DNA of 64,000 bases, taken from positions 1,612,001 to 1,676,000 of the forward strand of contig NZ_CP177239.1 of NCBI RefSeq assembly GCF_046773475.1. The letters are read 5' to 3'. Numbering within the stretch: position 1 is the stretch's first letter; each line of letters begins with the position of its first letter. A model generated the notes under the pieces. It did not search any database. It saw nothing but the letters and a program-made list of their open reading frames with translations, and was not told the origin of the DNA. Source of the stretch: Nitratireductor aquimarinus (lineage in GTDB: Bacteria; Pseudomonadota; Alphaproteobacteria; Rhizobiales; Rhizobiaceae). This document shows positions 43,541 to 52,852 of the stretch, one piece after another. Made by a program: the position numbers and the translations under genes.

Positions 43541-45794
43541 GACGCTCTCCCGCTCCAACCGTGTTTCTGCTGGAAGGTCGCCACCACTGCCCCGATTTGC
43601 GCTTGTTGAAGACCACGCCCAGAATGCCGACGCGCGACTTGCCGAAGGTGGAAAGCGCATTCGCAAGCCACTCCACCGTCATGTTGCGGCGATTGCCGAG
43701 CACGAGAAGAATGCCGTCGACATAGGCGCTCGCCGCGCGCGCATCGGCAGACGTTGCGAAGGTCGAGAGGTCGACGATGATCACGTCATAGTCGTGCCTG
43801 AGCTCTTCCAGCTTCTTCTTCAGCGCCGGCAGATGGCCGAAGCGGTGCCCCGGATGCGCGGCCTTTCGGATCTGATCGACGGTCAGGACGGGAAGGATCG
43901 GCGCTTCATCGTGACGGACCTGCTTGTCGCCCTTGCGCTTGCCGTCGGCAGGCGTGTCCAATTCCAGATCGTCGCTAAAGATCGCAAGCCCTGCTTTCGG
44001 GCCTGCACTGGCGGCCTGAATGCTGAGATAGGGCTTTTTGAAATTGGCGTCGACCAGCACCACCCGCAGCCCTTCATTGGCGTAGAGCTGGCCGAGATTG
44101 GCCGCGATGGTGCTCTTGCCCTCGCCGCCACCGACCGATGTGAGGCCGACGACGATCGGCCCACCTGCAGGAAAGGCCGCGTCAATGGAGCTTTTCACGC
44201 CGCGCAGCGCCTCGGAGAAACCCGAATAGGGCGCATCCAGAACGAAGCGCAGCGCGCCCTTGCTGCCGGGGGCCTGGAACCGCGTGAAGGGCACATAGCC
44301 GAGCGTGGGCAGGCCCAGTTCGCGCCCCAGCCGCTCGCCGGAGCTGATGCGACGGTCGAGCACGTCGCGCAGCCCCGCAAGCCCCAGCCCGCCGGCAAAG
44401 CCAAGCATCAGCGCCATCGGCATGATGAGGGTCGTCTTCGGCCAGTTCTTCGCGAGCGGCGGCGTGGCCGCCGTCACCATGCGCGCATCACCAATCGGGA
44501 AGGACTGTTTCTGCAATGTGCTGATGAGCTGCTGGAGAACGCTTTCATACATGCGGCGATAGGTGGTCGCGCGGCTTTCAAGCTCCGTCAGCTCGACCCG
44601 TGCGAGGTTCTTTTCCGACACATTGCCCTTGATCGCATCGAGCTGCTTCTGAAGAAGCTGTTCGCGCGCCTCAGCCGTGTCGAGATTGGACTTGTAGACC
44701 CCCTGAATGCGCACCAGCTCGGTGGTGATGAGACCTTCAAGACGCGCGATCTCGGCCTTCGCCGCAAGCGTCGGCTCACTTTCTGCGCCATAGCGTGTCT
44801 GCTGCGCCTCAAGCCGGGTGCGGGCGGCGCCTAATTCGCTGCGCAGCCGGTTGATCTCGGTGTTGTTCAACGCCTCGCCGACATAGCTGTCCGGCAGTTC
44901 ACCGGCGAGCATGCGGTTGATCGTGGCAAGCCGCGCGGCCTCACCCGCTTTTGCCGCCTGTGCGGACAGCAACTGGCTGCTGATCTCGGTGAGCTGCTGC
45001 TGATCGAGACCGGACGCGCCCACCTGTGCGATGTCGTTGCGGTTTCTGTATTCCTCGGCGCTGAGTGCGGCCTCATGCGCCTGCTGGCCGACCTCGACCA
45101 GCCGGTCCTCGATCCATTGCGCGCCCCGCGCGATGATCTGCGATTTCGCGTCGAGGCTCGACTGCATATAGGTGTTGGCAATGGCGTTGGCCGCCCGCGC
45201 CGCCTTGACCGGATCGGTGGAGGTGTAGCCGATCTCAAGCACATAGGACTGACCCACACGCCGAACCGAAACGCGCCCGAGGAAACCCGCCATGGTGCGG
45301 CGCATGATGTCTTCTTCATCGGGTTCGCCCGCGGCCGCAGCGCCTTCATCCCCCTGATCGAACACCGATAACAGGGAGGAGATCGCACCGCGCACCGCAG
45401 ACCGCCATGAAGAGCTGGTCTGTATCTCCGGATCTTCGGTCAGGTTGAGCTGCTTGATCACCGAGCGGGCGATGGCCTCCGACTTGACGATCTCCACCTC
45501 GCTGGCGATTTCCGCCGTCTCGATGATGATGGTGCCGGTGGAAGCATCCTGCGACGCGATGCGGGCCTGTTCGCGGTCGATCACGATGCGCGCGATGGAG
45601 GTGTAGGTGGGCTGGGTCTTGGCGATGTAGAGCGCACCAAGCGCAAGCCCCGCCGCCGAGGCCAGCGCGAGGATGAAGAAATGCCGGCGCAGAAACGCCC
45701 ATATGTCGCGGAATGAAATGTAGTCCTGTTGCTGCCGGCTTTCCCTGGACGCCATGTCCGTCCCGGTCAGCTTTCTGATTTCCTGCACCACCAT
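43530..45794 (-). CDS. Wzc/ExoP-type chain-length and tyrosine-autokinase protein
   Basis: 754-residue inner-membrane protein. It has an N-terminal Wzz domain (first membrane helix FFILALASAAGLALGALYIA, then YTSIARIVIDREQARI), a long periplasmic coiled coil, a second membrane helix near residue 465 and a C-terminal BY-kinase domain with Walker A VGGGEGKST (about residue 555), Walker A' VVLVDANF and Walker B DVIIVDLSTFATSADARA. The end of the protein has no cluster of tyrosines, unlike classic Wzc. It pairs with the ExoF/Wza-like exporter to set chain length and export. ATG 45794 is chosen; 45755 is possible. Confidence 0.9.
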   Translation of the reverse strand: MVVQEIRKLTGTDMASRESRQQQDYISFRDIWAFLRRHFFILALASAAGLALGALYIAKTQPTYTSIARIVIDREQARIASQDASTGTIIIETAEIASEVEIVKSEAIARSVIKQLNLTEDPEIQTSSSWRSAVRGAISSLLSVFDQGDEGAAAAGEPDEEDIMRRTMAGFLGRVSVRRVGQSYVLEIGYTSTDPVKAARAANAIANTYMQSSLDAKSQIIARGAQWIEDRLVEVGQQAHEAALSAEEYRNRNDIAQVGASGLDQQQLTEISSQLLSAQAAKAGEAARLATINRMLAGELPDSYVGEALNNTEINRLRSELGAARTRLEAQQTRYGAESEPTLAAKAEIARLEGLITTELVRIQGVYKSNLDTAEAREQLLQKQLDAIKGNVSEKNLARVELTELESRATTYRRMYESVLQQLISTLQKQSFPIGDARMVTAATPPLAKNWPKTTLIMPMALMLGFAGGLGLAGLRDVLDRRISSGERLGRELGLPTLGYVPFTRFQAPGSKGALRFVLDAPYSGFSEALRGVKSSIDAAFPAGGPIVVGLTSVGGGEGKSTIAANLGQLYANEGLRVVLVDANFKKPYLSIQAASAGPKAGLAIFSDDLELDTPADGKRKGDKQVRHDEAPILPVLTVDQIRKAAHPGHRFGHLPALKKKLEELRHDYDVIIVDLSTFATSADARAASAYVDGILLVLGNRRNMTVEWLANALSTFGKSRVGILGVVFNKRKSGQWWRPSSRNTVGAGERHGV

Positions 45795-45840
45795 GTCCTG
45801 TCCCGCCCCGTCTTGTAGCGCCGCCTGAAGGCACGGCGAT

Positions 45841-47181
45841 CTAGCGCGACTGCGCCTGCATGATTCCGTTTTCCAGCGAAGCGCGCGGCGTTGCGGCGCG
45901 CAGCAGATCGAGCTGCACGTCAAGAACGTCGCCCGGCTCCAGACGCGTCGTCTCGCTTGCCTCGACCCGCATTGCCTGATCACCGCCACGCAGCACGCTG
46001 AAGCGCAGCGGCTGCTGTTCCACCGCGCGCTCACCGCGCCGCAGGAGCGAAGCGCCCGTTGCCTGAAGAAGCTGCTCCGTTACCCCGCGACGCAGTTCCA
46101 GATCGTCGATTTCCAGATTGACCTTCTGCAGTTCCGCGCCGATTTCGGTGCGCCGCACGCCTTCAAGGCTGAGCGCGTCGCGCTCGGTCTCGCTCAGCCG
46201 CTGCTGCGCGCGCATCGAGGCGACCGCCAGATCAAGGCGGCTTGCCTGCAGATCCGCCACGATGCGTTCAAGCCCGGTTTCGCGCGATTTCGTGACCGTG
46301 CCCTTCTTGACGAGCTGGGCCACATTGCCGAGTTCGTCCTGGGCGATCTGGATCTGCCGGTCCTGCGCGACCATCTTCTCGTCGAGGATTTTGATCTCCT
46401 CGCGGAAGAGCGTTCCAAGCTCCGAAAGCGAATTGTGTTGACGCTGATAGGCGTTGCGCCGGGCCTCGAAGATGGCCTGCTCGTCCCGCACGAACTGGGC
46501 TGCATGACCCGCCAGCGGACGGCCCTGCAACGCCGTCTCGAAATCGACCTCGGCGTTCTCGACCAGCTCCGCCTCAAGGCGCGCACGGCGTGTTGAAAGC
46601 TGGAGAAGCTGAAGATCGATGCGGCCGATCTCGCCGGCGTAACGGATCTGTTCAAGCTCCGAATAGCCGCCGGACTGGTCGGATCTGCGCACCCGCCCGC
46701 CCGCCATGGCGAGCGCCTGCAGCACGCTGAGCCCCGGTTTGAACTCGAACTCGCCCGGCCGCTCCACGCTGCCGGTGACGAACACGGATGGATACCGCAC
46801 CACCTCCACCGTGGTGTCGGGCGGCGCGAGAAGACCGGTCTTTTCCTGAAGCGCCGCCGCAATCTCTCCGGCCAGCGCCTGCGGTGTCCGGCCTTCGGCC
46901 TCCATCGGACCGACCAGCGGCAGCGCAATGCGGCCCGAAGGCGAAATCGCATATTCGCCATTGAGCGCCGTCCATTCGCGATATTCGCCCTGCGCCTCCA
47001 CCCACTCGACCACCGCAATCTTCACCCGCGTCTGCGGCAGGAGCCGAAACTCCTCGGAAGCGCGGGAAGGAGTGCCCGGCACGAGAAGCAGAAGGGAAGC
47101 GAGGAGAAGCATGAGGGCCGCGATTGTGCGCCCCGACAGATGGTCGGTGGAGACTGTGCACTTGATGCTGCGCTGCTTCAT
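45841..47181 (-). CDS. Polysaccharide export protein, ExoF/Wza type
   Basis: 446-residue periplasmic or outer-membrane export protein with an N-terminal signal segment (IAALMLLLASLLLLVPGTPS). The polysaccharide export domain is GEYAISPSGRIALPLVGPM; the SLBB-type segment is YPSVFVTGSVERPGEFEFKP with LSVLQALAMAGG. A long helical part with coiled-coil character follows (about 180-370), as in rhizobial ExoF. No lipobox Cys is seen. First gene of the operon exporter-Wzc-GT2-GT4. Confidence 0.9.
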   Translation of the reverse strand: MKQRSIKCTVSTDHLSGRTIAALMLLLASLLLLVPGTPSRASEEFRLLPQTRVKIAVVEWVEAQGEYREWTALNGEYAISPSGRIALPLVGPMEAEGRTPQALAGEIAAALQEKTGLLAPPDTTVEVVRYPSVFVTGSVERPGEFEFKPGLSVLQALAMAGGRVRRSDQSGGYSELEQIRYAGEIGRIDLQLLQLSTRRARLEAELVENAEVDFETALQGRPLAGHAAQFVRDEQAIFEARRNAYQRQHNSLSELGTLFREEIKILDEKMVAQDRQIQIAQDELGNVAQLVKKGTVTKSRETGLERIVADLQASRLDLAVASMRAQQRLSETERDALSLEGVRRTEIGAELQKVNLEIDDLELRRGVTEQLLQATGASLLRRGERAVEQQPLRFSVLRGGDQAMRVEASETTRLEPGDVLDVQLDLLRAATPRASLENGIMQAQSR

Positions 47182-47518
47182 CCTGCCCGTTCCGAATAGA
47201 TGCGGTTCTGGATTGATACGGTTCCGGGGAAGACGCGAGACCTCCTCCCCCGCCGTCGATCATCGGGCGAAACGGCGTCAGGTAAATTCGGTTGAAATGC
47301 TGTGCGGCTAGTTCCTTTCGGCTAGGGCGTCTAAGCCCATTGGGCTTTTGAGGCAGAGCGGGCAGCCTCGCCCCTTTGCAACCGTCCGATCGGATGATGA
47401 CCTAGCCCGTTTGCGCGTGGCGCTCCCTCGTTCAGACATGCCTTAAACCGTATTGTCGGCGTGCCCGCGCGCGCGCTTTCACAGCAATATCCCGGAAGAC
47501 AAATCCGGGAGGAGCACC
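47182..47518. other. Divergent regulatory region, no gene seen
   Basis: 337 bp between the exporter operon and the plus-strand glycosyltransferase gene. It includes a small hairpin AAGCCCA/TGGGCTT at about 47334-47348. It should contain two promoters; no operator motif was recognised. Confidence 0.4.
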
Positions 47519-48718
47519 GTGCGCGTCGCCATTGTCCATTACTGGCTGGTCTCCATGCGTGGAGGCGAAAAGGTCGTCGAAGCCCTGTGCGACATGTACC
47601 CCGATGCGGACATTTTCACGCTGGTCTATGACGAGAGCCGGGTTTCGGAGAAGATCCGGCGGCACCGGGTCATCCCCTCGTTTTTGCAGAAAATCCCGGG
47701 CTCGCGTCGCCACTACCAGTCGCTTCTGCCGCTGATGCCCTTTGCGCTGGAGAGCCTTGATGTGTCCGGCTACGATCTGGTGATTTCCAGTGAATCCGGC
47801 CCGGCCAAGGGCATCACGCCGGGGCCGCAGGCTACCCATGTCTGCTATTGTCACTCGCCCATGCGCTATGTGTGGGATCACTATCATTTCTACCGCGCCA
47901 ATGCCGGGCCGCTGGCCCGCCTCATGATGCCGTGGATCGCGCCGGCGCTGCGCACCTGGGATGTCACCACCGCCGCGCGCGTGGACGCATTTGTCGCCAA
48001 TTCGCGCCATGTGGCCGACCGGATCGGGAAATACTATCGGCGCCGCGCAACCGTGCTCAATCCACCGGTGAGCGTCGATGATTTCGCGCCGGCTGCAAAT
48101 CTTGGCGATCACTATCTCGTTGCCGGCCAGCTCGTCGGCTACAAGCGGGTGGATCTGGCCGTGCGCGCCTTCACCACGATGGGGCGCAAGCTCGTCGTCA
48201 TCGGCGAAGGGCCGGAGACAGAGGCGCTGAAACGGCTTGCCGGTCCCACGATCACATTCCTCGGCCGCGCCCCCTTCCCGCAACTGAAGGAGATGCTGGC
48301 GACCTGTCGGGCGCTCGTTTTTCCCGGCACCGAGGATTTCGGCATCGTGCCCGTGGAAGCGATGGCGAGCGGCAGACCCGTGATCGCCCATGCCAGTGGC
48401 GGCGTGCTCGATTCCATCGTGCCCGACCGCACCGGCCTTCTGTTCGAAGAACAGTCCGAGGCCGGGCTGATCGACGCCGTGCATCGTTTCGAAGCGATGG
48501 AGAGCGCATTCCGGCCAGACCTGATCCGCCAGCATGCCGAACGCTTCAGCGACACGCATTTCAAGGCGCGCCTCCAGCAGATCATCGATGACGAGATCGC
48601 ACGGCGAAAGCCCGCGCCCGTTTCGCCGATGCCGGCGCGACGCCCGCGCACACCGCTGCACCCAAGGCTTGCCGGCGTGAAGATGCAACGGGACACCCAT
48701 TTGAGAAACGGAGCGTGA
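47519..48718 (+). CDS. Glycosyltransferase, GT4 family
   Basis: 399-residue GT-B glycosyltransferase. N-terminal domain: VAIVHYWLVSMRGGEKVVEA, HVCYCHSPMRYVWDHYH. C-terminal domain: YLVAGQLVGYKRVDLAVRAF, VVIGEGPETEALKRLAG and the donor-site motif PGTEDFGIVPVEAMASGRPV. The WbaZ/mannosyltransferase branch is likely, so the donor may be a GDP- or UDP-hexose. The start is GTG 47519 with GGGAGGAG four bases upstream. It heads a short plus-strand unit with the gene at 48726. Confidence 0.9.
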   Translation: MRVAIVHYWLVSMRGGEKVVEALCDMYPDADIFTLVYDESRVSEKIRRHRVIPSFLQKIPGSRRHYQSLLPLMPFALESLDVSGYDLVISSESGPAKGITPGPQATHVCYCHSPMRYVWDHYHFYRANAGPLARLMMPWIAPALRTWDVTTAARVDAFVANSRHVADRIGKYYRRRATVLNPPVSVDDFAPAANLGDHYLVAGQLVGYKRVDLAVRAFTTMGRKLVVIGEGPETEALKRLAGPTITFLGRAPFPQLKEMLATCRALVFPGTEDFGIVPVEAMASGRPVIAHASGGVLDSIVPDRTGLLFEEQSEAGLIDAVHRFEAMESAFRPDLIRQHAERFSDTHFKARLQQIIDDEIARRKPAPVSPMPARRPRTPLHPRLAGVKMQRDTHLRNGA

Positions 48719-48725
48719 CGGGACC

Positions 48726-49106
48726 ATGTTTTCAGCTCTGCGCATACGCAACACAGAGCCCGACCGGGACAGCGATGCGGCGCGGTTCGCGCAGCTTCTT
48801 GCAAACCTCGAGGAACTCGAGGCGGCTTTGCGGCACGAGCGACAGGGCCTCAAGGAACGCTGCGAGCGCGTGGCGGCCACTGCCGCCTTTGCGCAGGAGC
48901 GTTTCGAGGACCACCCCCGTGAGGCACGGCTCTCCACGCAGATCGATGACATGACCTGCGCTATGAAAACCTACACGCGGCGCATGGCGGCGCTGCAACG
49001 CCAGATCGGCCTTGTCGGGCAGCTTCGGCTGATGGCGCAGAGCTTTGTCGCCGACCATGACGAGACACCGTCCTACACGCTGACGCGCCCAGAACTGCGC
49101 CACTGA
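48726..49106 (+). CDS. Hypothetical helical protein (126 aa)
   Basis: I do not recognise this protein. It is strongly helical with two heptad-like stretches, about residues 22-55 (FAQLLANLEELEAALRHERQ and beyond) and 75-105 (MKTYTRRMAALQRQIGLVGQ), so a coiled coil is likely. No signal peptide or membrane segment. It begins 8 bp after the glycosyltransferase stop and has GGGACC before the ATG, so it is probably co-transcribed with the polysaccharide genes. Confidence 0.6.
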   Translation: MFSALRIRNTEPDRDSDAARFAQLLANLEELEAALRHERQGLKERCERVAATAAFAQERFEDHPREARLSTQIDDMTCAMKTYTRRMAALQRQIGLVGQLRLMAQSFVADHDETPSYTLTRPELRH

Positions 49107-49433
49107 ACCGGCGCCAAAGCCATGCCTTTCAAAATGATTAGAGGAGAACCGCCGATACGCTGACAAGATGAAAGGCATAAGACCTAAGCGCAGGGGATTT
49201 GCACCAACGTTCTATCTGCACGGCGCGCGCGGGCTTTTATGATTTCAGGCAGTTGCAGGCATTGCACAACACAAGTCATTGGGTGTTAAGCCACCGCCTT
49301 CATTGAGGTTTTCAGGGAGGCTTTCAGGCTTGACGCATTAGATAAACGAGGCTCCGGATCGTCACGCCGAGGCAATGGCGAGGGATGTCTCCCGGTTCAA
49401 ACGGAGAGGAGCGAACCGGGGGAGTGGGAGGAT
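49107..49433. other. Intergenic region, no gene seen
   Basis: 327 bp marking the right end of the polysaccharide locus and the promoter region of the next unit. It contains no repeat, RNA gene or terminator that I can support. Confidence 0.4.
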
Positions 49434-50564
49434 ATGCGAAACGATGGCAGTGAGCCGGTGTCGGCCAACCAGGCACCGGACGGCGGACCAGGAAAGGTCG
49501 GTGAACCGGGCAGAATTCTCATGACAAGCAGTGGCAGTTCAGAACGCGCAACTCAACAAACCGACACAGCCGACATGCTCGCGCTCATCGAAGAGAACAT
49601 TCGCACCTTCGAGCTGAGCCTGTCGGGAATGCGCGTTGTGGTTCCCGTCGACAACGGGCTTCTGGCCGCCACCGCCACCATCGCACTCATGGCCGGGGCG
49701 AGCGCCGTCACCGCCATCACCCCGCCCGCCACGCGGTTCCAGCCCGCAGAAGAAGCAGCCGACGCAACGCGTGCGCTGGCCGAAGCAGCCGGACTTGCAG
49801 ACGCCCTCTCCATTGAAGAGCGCATTGACGACGAGACCTGTCGAACCACCAACATTCTGGTGAACGGCCCATCCATTCGCCCCATCACAAGGTCCCTGAT
49901 CGAGCGCATGCACGAACACTCGGTCGTGGCGCTTCTCCACGAAGCATGGATGACGCTGACCGGCGAGGTGGATGTGGAAGCCTGTCTGGAACACGAGGTG
50001 CTCATTTCCGCCGTCAATGAATCCCACCCCCTCGTGGGCGGCAGGGAATACCAGAGCGCGCTTTGCCAGGCGCTTTTCAGGGATGCCGAAATTCCGCTGG
50101 AGGATGCGGACATCGTGCTCATCTGTGACAATCCCCTCTCCGACAATCTGGAACAGGGCCTGCGCCGGGCCGGTGCGCAGGTGGCTGTCGTGGCCCACGC
50201 CAACCAGATATTCGAACACAGCTGGGACGCCATCCTTCTTGCCAAGCGGCCGCATGACGAACCCCGGCTGGGCATTCAGGATCTCGGCTGGATCGCCAAG
50301 AGCGCTCCCAATGCAACGGTGATCCAGTATTGGGGCGATGTGGACCGGAAGGCGGCGCGCTACTTCGAACTGAAGGTCTGGCCGCAGCGCACGCCTGGCA
50401 AGGGACAATGGGGCCTGCCGCTTGATACGCTCGGCCCCAGTCCGATGCTGCGGCGCATCACAGGTGGCCTGAAAGCGGCCCAGACCGTGCTCGCCGGCCA
50501 ACCGATCGCACCGGGTGATCTGGCGCAAACCCTTACATCTACCGACATTTTCAATGGCGATTGA
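49434..50564 (+). CDS. Conserved-looking protein of unknown function upstream of panBC
   Basis: 376-residue protein that I cannot assign. Two Rossmann-like strands are suggested: LSGMRVVVPVDNGLLAATAT near residue 65 and DADIVLICDNPLSDNLEQGL, then VAVVAHANQIFEHSWDAIL near residue 225. The C-terminal part has a TVIQYWGDVDR motif and a glycine-rich LGPSPMLRRITGGLKAAQT region. No membrane segment is seen. The first 40 residues are low in structure. ATG 49434 has GGGAGG just upstream. It ends 120 bp before panB on the same strand. It could be a NAD- or nucleotide-binding enzyme; nothing stronger is justified. Confidence 0.65.
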   Translation: MRNDGSEPVSANQAPDGGPGKVGEPGRILMTSSGSSERATQQTDTADMLALIEENIRTFELSLSGMRVVVPVDNGLLAATATIALMAGASAVTAITPPATRFQPAEEAADATRALAEAAGLADALSIEERIDDETCRTTNILVNGPSIRPITRSLIERMHEHSVVALLHEAWMTLTGEVDVEACLEHEVLISAVNESHPLVGGREYQSALCQALFRDAEIPLEDADIVLICDNPLSDNLEQGLRRAGAQVAVVAHANQIFEHSWDAILLAKRPHDEPRLGIQDLGWIAKSAPNATVIQYWGDVDRKAARYFELKVWPQRTPGKGQWGLPLDTLGPSPMLRRITGGLKAAQTVLAGQPIAPGDLAQTLTSTDIFNGD

Positions 50565-50683
50565 CATTCGCCAATCTGCGCCTCACGCCTTCGCAACTGC
50601 GAAAAACTGTGTCATATCCCTGTCGCTATCGCACGGATGCGACCCTTTCCGGATCGTCTGGCGAAAGCGAAGGGAGGAGTATA

Positions 50684-51529
50684 TTGAGCGCCACCGCAAG
50701 AATTGCGGCTCTCACGCCGCCTGACATTCTGGCGAGAAAGGGGGGCGAACCGCTCGTCTGCCTCACCGCCTACACCACGCCCCTCGCCCGCATCGTGGAC
50801 CGGCATTGCGACATCGTCCTTGTCGGCGACAGCGTGGGCATGGTTCTTCACGGTCTGCCAAGCACGCTCGGTGTCACTCTCGACATGATGATCATGCACG
50901 GGAAGGCCGTGCGGCGGGGCGTGGAACGCGCTCTGCTCGTGGTCGACATGCCCTTCGGCTCCTACGAGGAGTCGCCGGAGCAGGCCTTTCGCAATGCCGC
51001 CCGCATCATGGCCGAAACGGGCTGTTCCGCCGTCAAGCTGGAGGGCGGTGAGACGATGGAAAGGACCATCCGCTTCCTCACCCGCCACGGCATTCCCGTC
51101 ATGGGGCATATCGGCCTGACCCCGCAGGCGGTGAACAGTTTCGGCGGCTACAAGGTGCAGGGGCGCGGCGATGACGCCTTCCACATTCTGCGTGACGCGG
51201 AAGCCGTGGCGGACGCCGGCGCGTTTTCCGTGGTGCTGGAGAAGGTCCCGGCCGCACTTGCCGACCGGATCACCGCCACCACCCCCATCCCCACGATCGG
51301 TATCGGCGCATCCGCGTCCTGCGACGGCCAGATCCTCGTCGTCGACGACATGCTCGGGATGTTCGATACGTTCCGGCCGAAATTCGTGAAGCGGTTCGCA
51401 GAGCTCGGCCAGACGGCGGATGAAGCCATTGCCGACTATGCGCGCGATGTGCGCGCAAGGCGCTTCCCCGCCGCCGAACATGTTTTCTCCGACACCGTCC
51501 CGGCGCTCCACAAGGGAAAGACCGAATGA
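50684..51529 (+). CDS. panB: 3-methyl-2-oxobutanoate hydroxymethyltransferase
   Basis: 281-residue enzyme for the first step of pantothenate synthesis, forming ketopantoate from 2-oxoisovalerate and methylene-tetrahydrofolate. Motifs: LTAYTTPLARIVD, VGDSVGMVLHG with the metal-binding Asp, DMPFGSYEESPEQAFRNAAR, AVKLEGG and GHIGLTPQAVNSFGGYKVQG, then PTIGIGASASCDGQILVVDD. I place the start at TTG 50684, four bases after AGGGAGGAG, because upstream in-frame sequence is not family-like. It overlaps panC by ATGA. Confidence 0.95.
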   Translation: MSATARIAALTPPDILARKGGEPLVCLTAYTTPLARIVDRHCDIVLVGDSVGMVLHGLPSTLGVTLDMMIMHGKAVRRGVERALLVVDMPFGSYEESPEQAFRNAARIMAETGCSAVKLEGGETMERTIRFLTRHGIPVMGHIGLTPQAVNSFGGYKVQGRGDDAFHILRDAEAVADAGAFSVVLEKVPAALADRITATTPIPTIGIGASASCDGQILVVDDMLGMFDTFRPKFVKRFAELGQTADEAIADYARDVRARRFPAAEHVFSDTVPALHKGKTE

Positions 51530-52383
51530 GCCTCAGCATTCTCCGCACCGTTGCCGATCTGCGCGACCGGGTTCAGACGTGGCGGCGCGCCGGCGAGCGC
51601 GTAGCGGTGGTGCCCACCATGGGGGCGCTGCACGAAGGCCATCTGAGCCTGGTGCGGGCCGGCAGGGAGCGCGCGGAACGCGTGATCGTGACGCTCTTCG
51701 TCAATCCCAAACAGTTCAACAACGCATCGGATCTGGCAGCCTATCCGCGCACCGAGGCTGACGACGCGGCGAAGCTTGCGCCGTTCGGCGTCGATGTTCT
51801 GTTCGCGCCCGGCGTTGAGGAAATGTATGGCAACGGCTTCGCCACTACCGTTTCGGTCTCCGGCGTCAGCGAGGGCCTGTGCGGTGCGCACCGCCCCGGA
51901 CATTTCGACGGCGTCGCCACCGTGGTCAGCAAGCTTCTGCTGCAAAGCGGCGCGGACTGCGCGCTCTTCGGCGAAAAGGATTTTCAGCAGCTTCTGGTGG
52001 TGCGCCGGCTTGTCGCCGACCTCAACATCCCGACAGAGATAATCGGCTGCCCGACCGTGCGCGAGGCCGACGGGCTTGCCCTCTCGTCGCGCAATGTGCG
52101 CCTGACGCCGGAAGAACGCCGCACGGCCCCCGCCATCGCCAATGTCCTGCGGGAGACCGCCGAACGTCTCGCCTCGGGCATGGCGGCCGCGCCGGTTCTT
52201 GAGGAGGCGCGTTCGGCACTGGAAGCTGCCGGTTTCGACCGTGTCGAATATTTCGACCTGAGGGACGCCGAAACCCTGCTTCCGATCGAGCGCGTCGATC
52301 AACCCGCAAGGCTGCTCGCCGCCGCCTGGCTGGGTGAAACACGCCTCATCGACAATCTGCCGGTGATACCTCTGGGGAATTGA
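51526..52383 (+). CDS. panC: Pantothenate synthetase (pantoate-beta-alanine ligase)
   Basis: 285-residue ATP-dependent ligase joining pantoate and beta-alanine. The nucleotidyl-transfer motif PTMGALHEGHLSLVRAGR contains the conserved HxGH; VTLFVNPKQFN, GLCGAHRPGHFDGVATVV, LFGEKDFQQL and ALSSRNVRLTPEE complete the active site. Length is normal. It is coupled to panB, and together they make pantothenate, the precursor of the phosphopantetheine arm needed by the synthetase carriers. Confidence 0.96.
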   Translation: MSLSILRTVADLRDRVQTWRRAGERVAVVPTMGALHEGHLSLVRAGRERAERVIVTLFVNPKQFNNASDLAAYPRTEADDAAKLAPFGVDVLFAPGVEEMYGNGFATTVSVSGVSEGLCGAHRPGHFDGVATVVSKLLLQSGADCALFGEKDFQQLLVVRRLVADLNIPTEIIGCPTVREADGLALSSRNVRLTPEERRTAPAIANVLRETAERLASGMAAAPVLEEARSALEAAGFDRVEYFDLRDAETLLPIERVDQPARLLAAAWLGETRLIDNLPVIPLGN

Positions 52384-52556
52384 AGACCGGCTTTTGCTGA
52401 TACGGATTTTGCAACAGCGATTCCGTCACAGCTGCGTGATTTTCAATCCCAACCACTTGATTTCACAGTGATCGCCCGCCCTGCGATACTCCGCGCTTCG
52501 GCAAGCGTAAGATCGCGTCGAAGTCCGTAAAAATCACCATCTACAGGGAGGTCGTT

Positions 52557-52796
52557 ATGAAAACCCTCATTCTGACGGCATTGGCAACGCTGTTTCTCGC
52601 CGCACCTTCAGTCGCCGTGGAACCGATCAAGGGAAGCCTGAATTACGAAACCAGCATGTCAACGCTGGACAACACCCCTATCGGCTCGGTGACCTTCAAT
52701 GACTTCTACAACAGGGGTACCCACTACCGTGAAATCTACATCGTCGGTCCGGACCGTCGCCTGAACCTGGTCAACCGCACGGTGGTCAGCGATTGA
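52557..52796 (+). CDS. Small secreted protein of unknown function (79 aa)
   Basis: Residues 1-20 are a Sec signal peptide (MKTLILTALATLFLAAPSVA), leaving a mature protein of about 58 residues rich in beta-prone segments (SVTFNDFYNRGTHYREIYIV). No cysteines. AGGGAGG lies eight bases before the ATG and a strong terminator follows, so it is a real single-gene unit. I do not recognise the family. Confidence 0.7.
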   Translation: MKTLILTALATLFLAAPSVAVEPIKGSLNYETSMSTLDNTPIGSVTFNDFYNRGTHYREIYIVGPDRRLNLVNRTVVSD

Positions 52797-52820
52797 TGCA
52801 ACATTGTCTGTTTCCCAGCT

Positions 52821-52852
52821 AAAACGGCCCTGACATTCAGGGCCGTTTTTTT
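52821..52852 (+). terminator. Strong terminator, partly bidirectional
   Basis: Thirteen-base-pair stem AAAACGGCCCTGA/TCAGGGCCGTTTT with loop CAT and seven T on the plus strand, 25 bp after the secreted-protein gene. The stop codon of the minus-strand channel gene lies within the stem. Confidence 0.9.
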
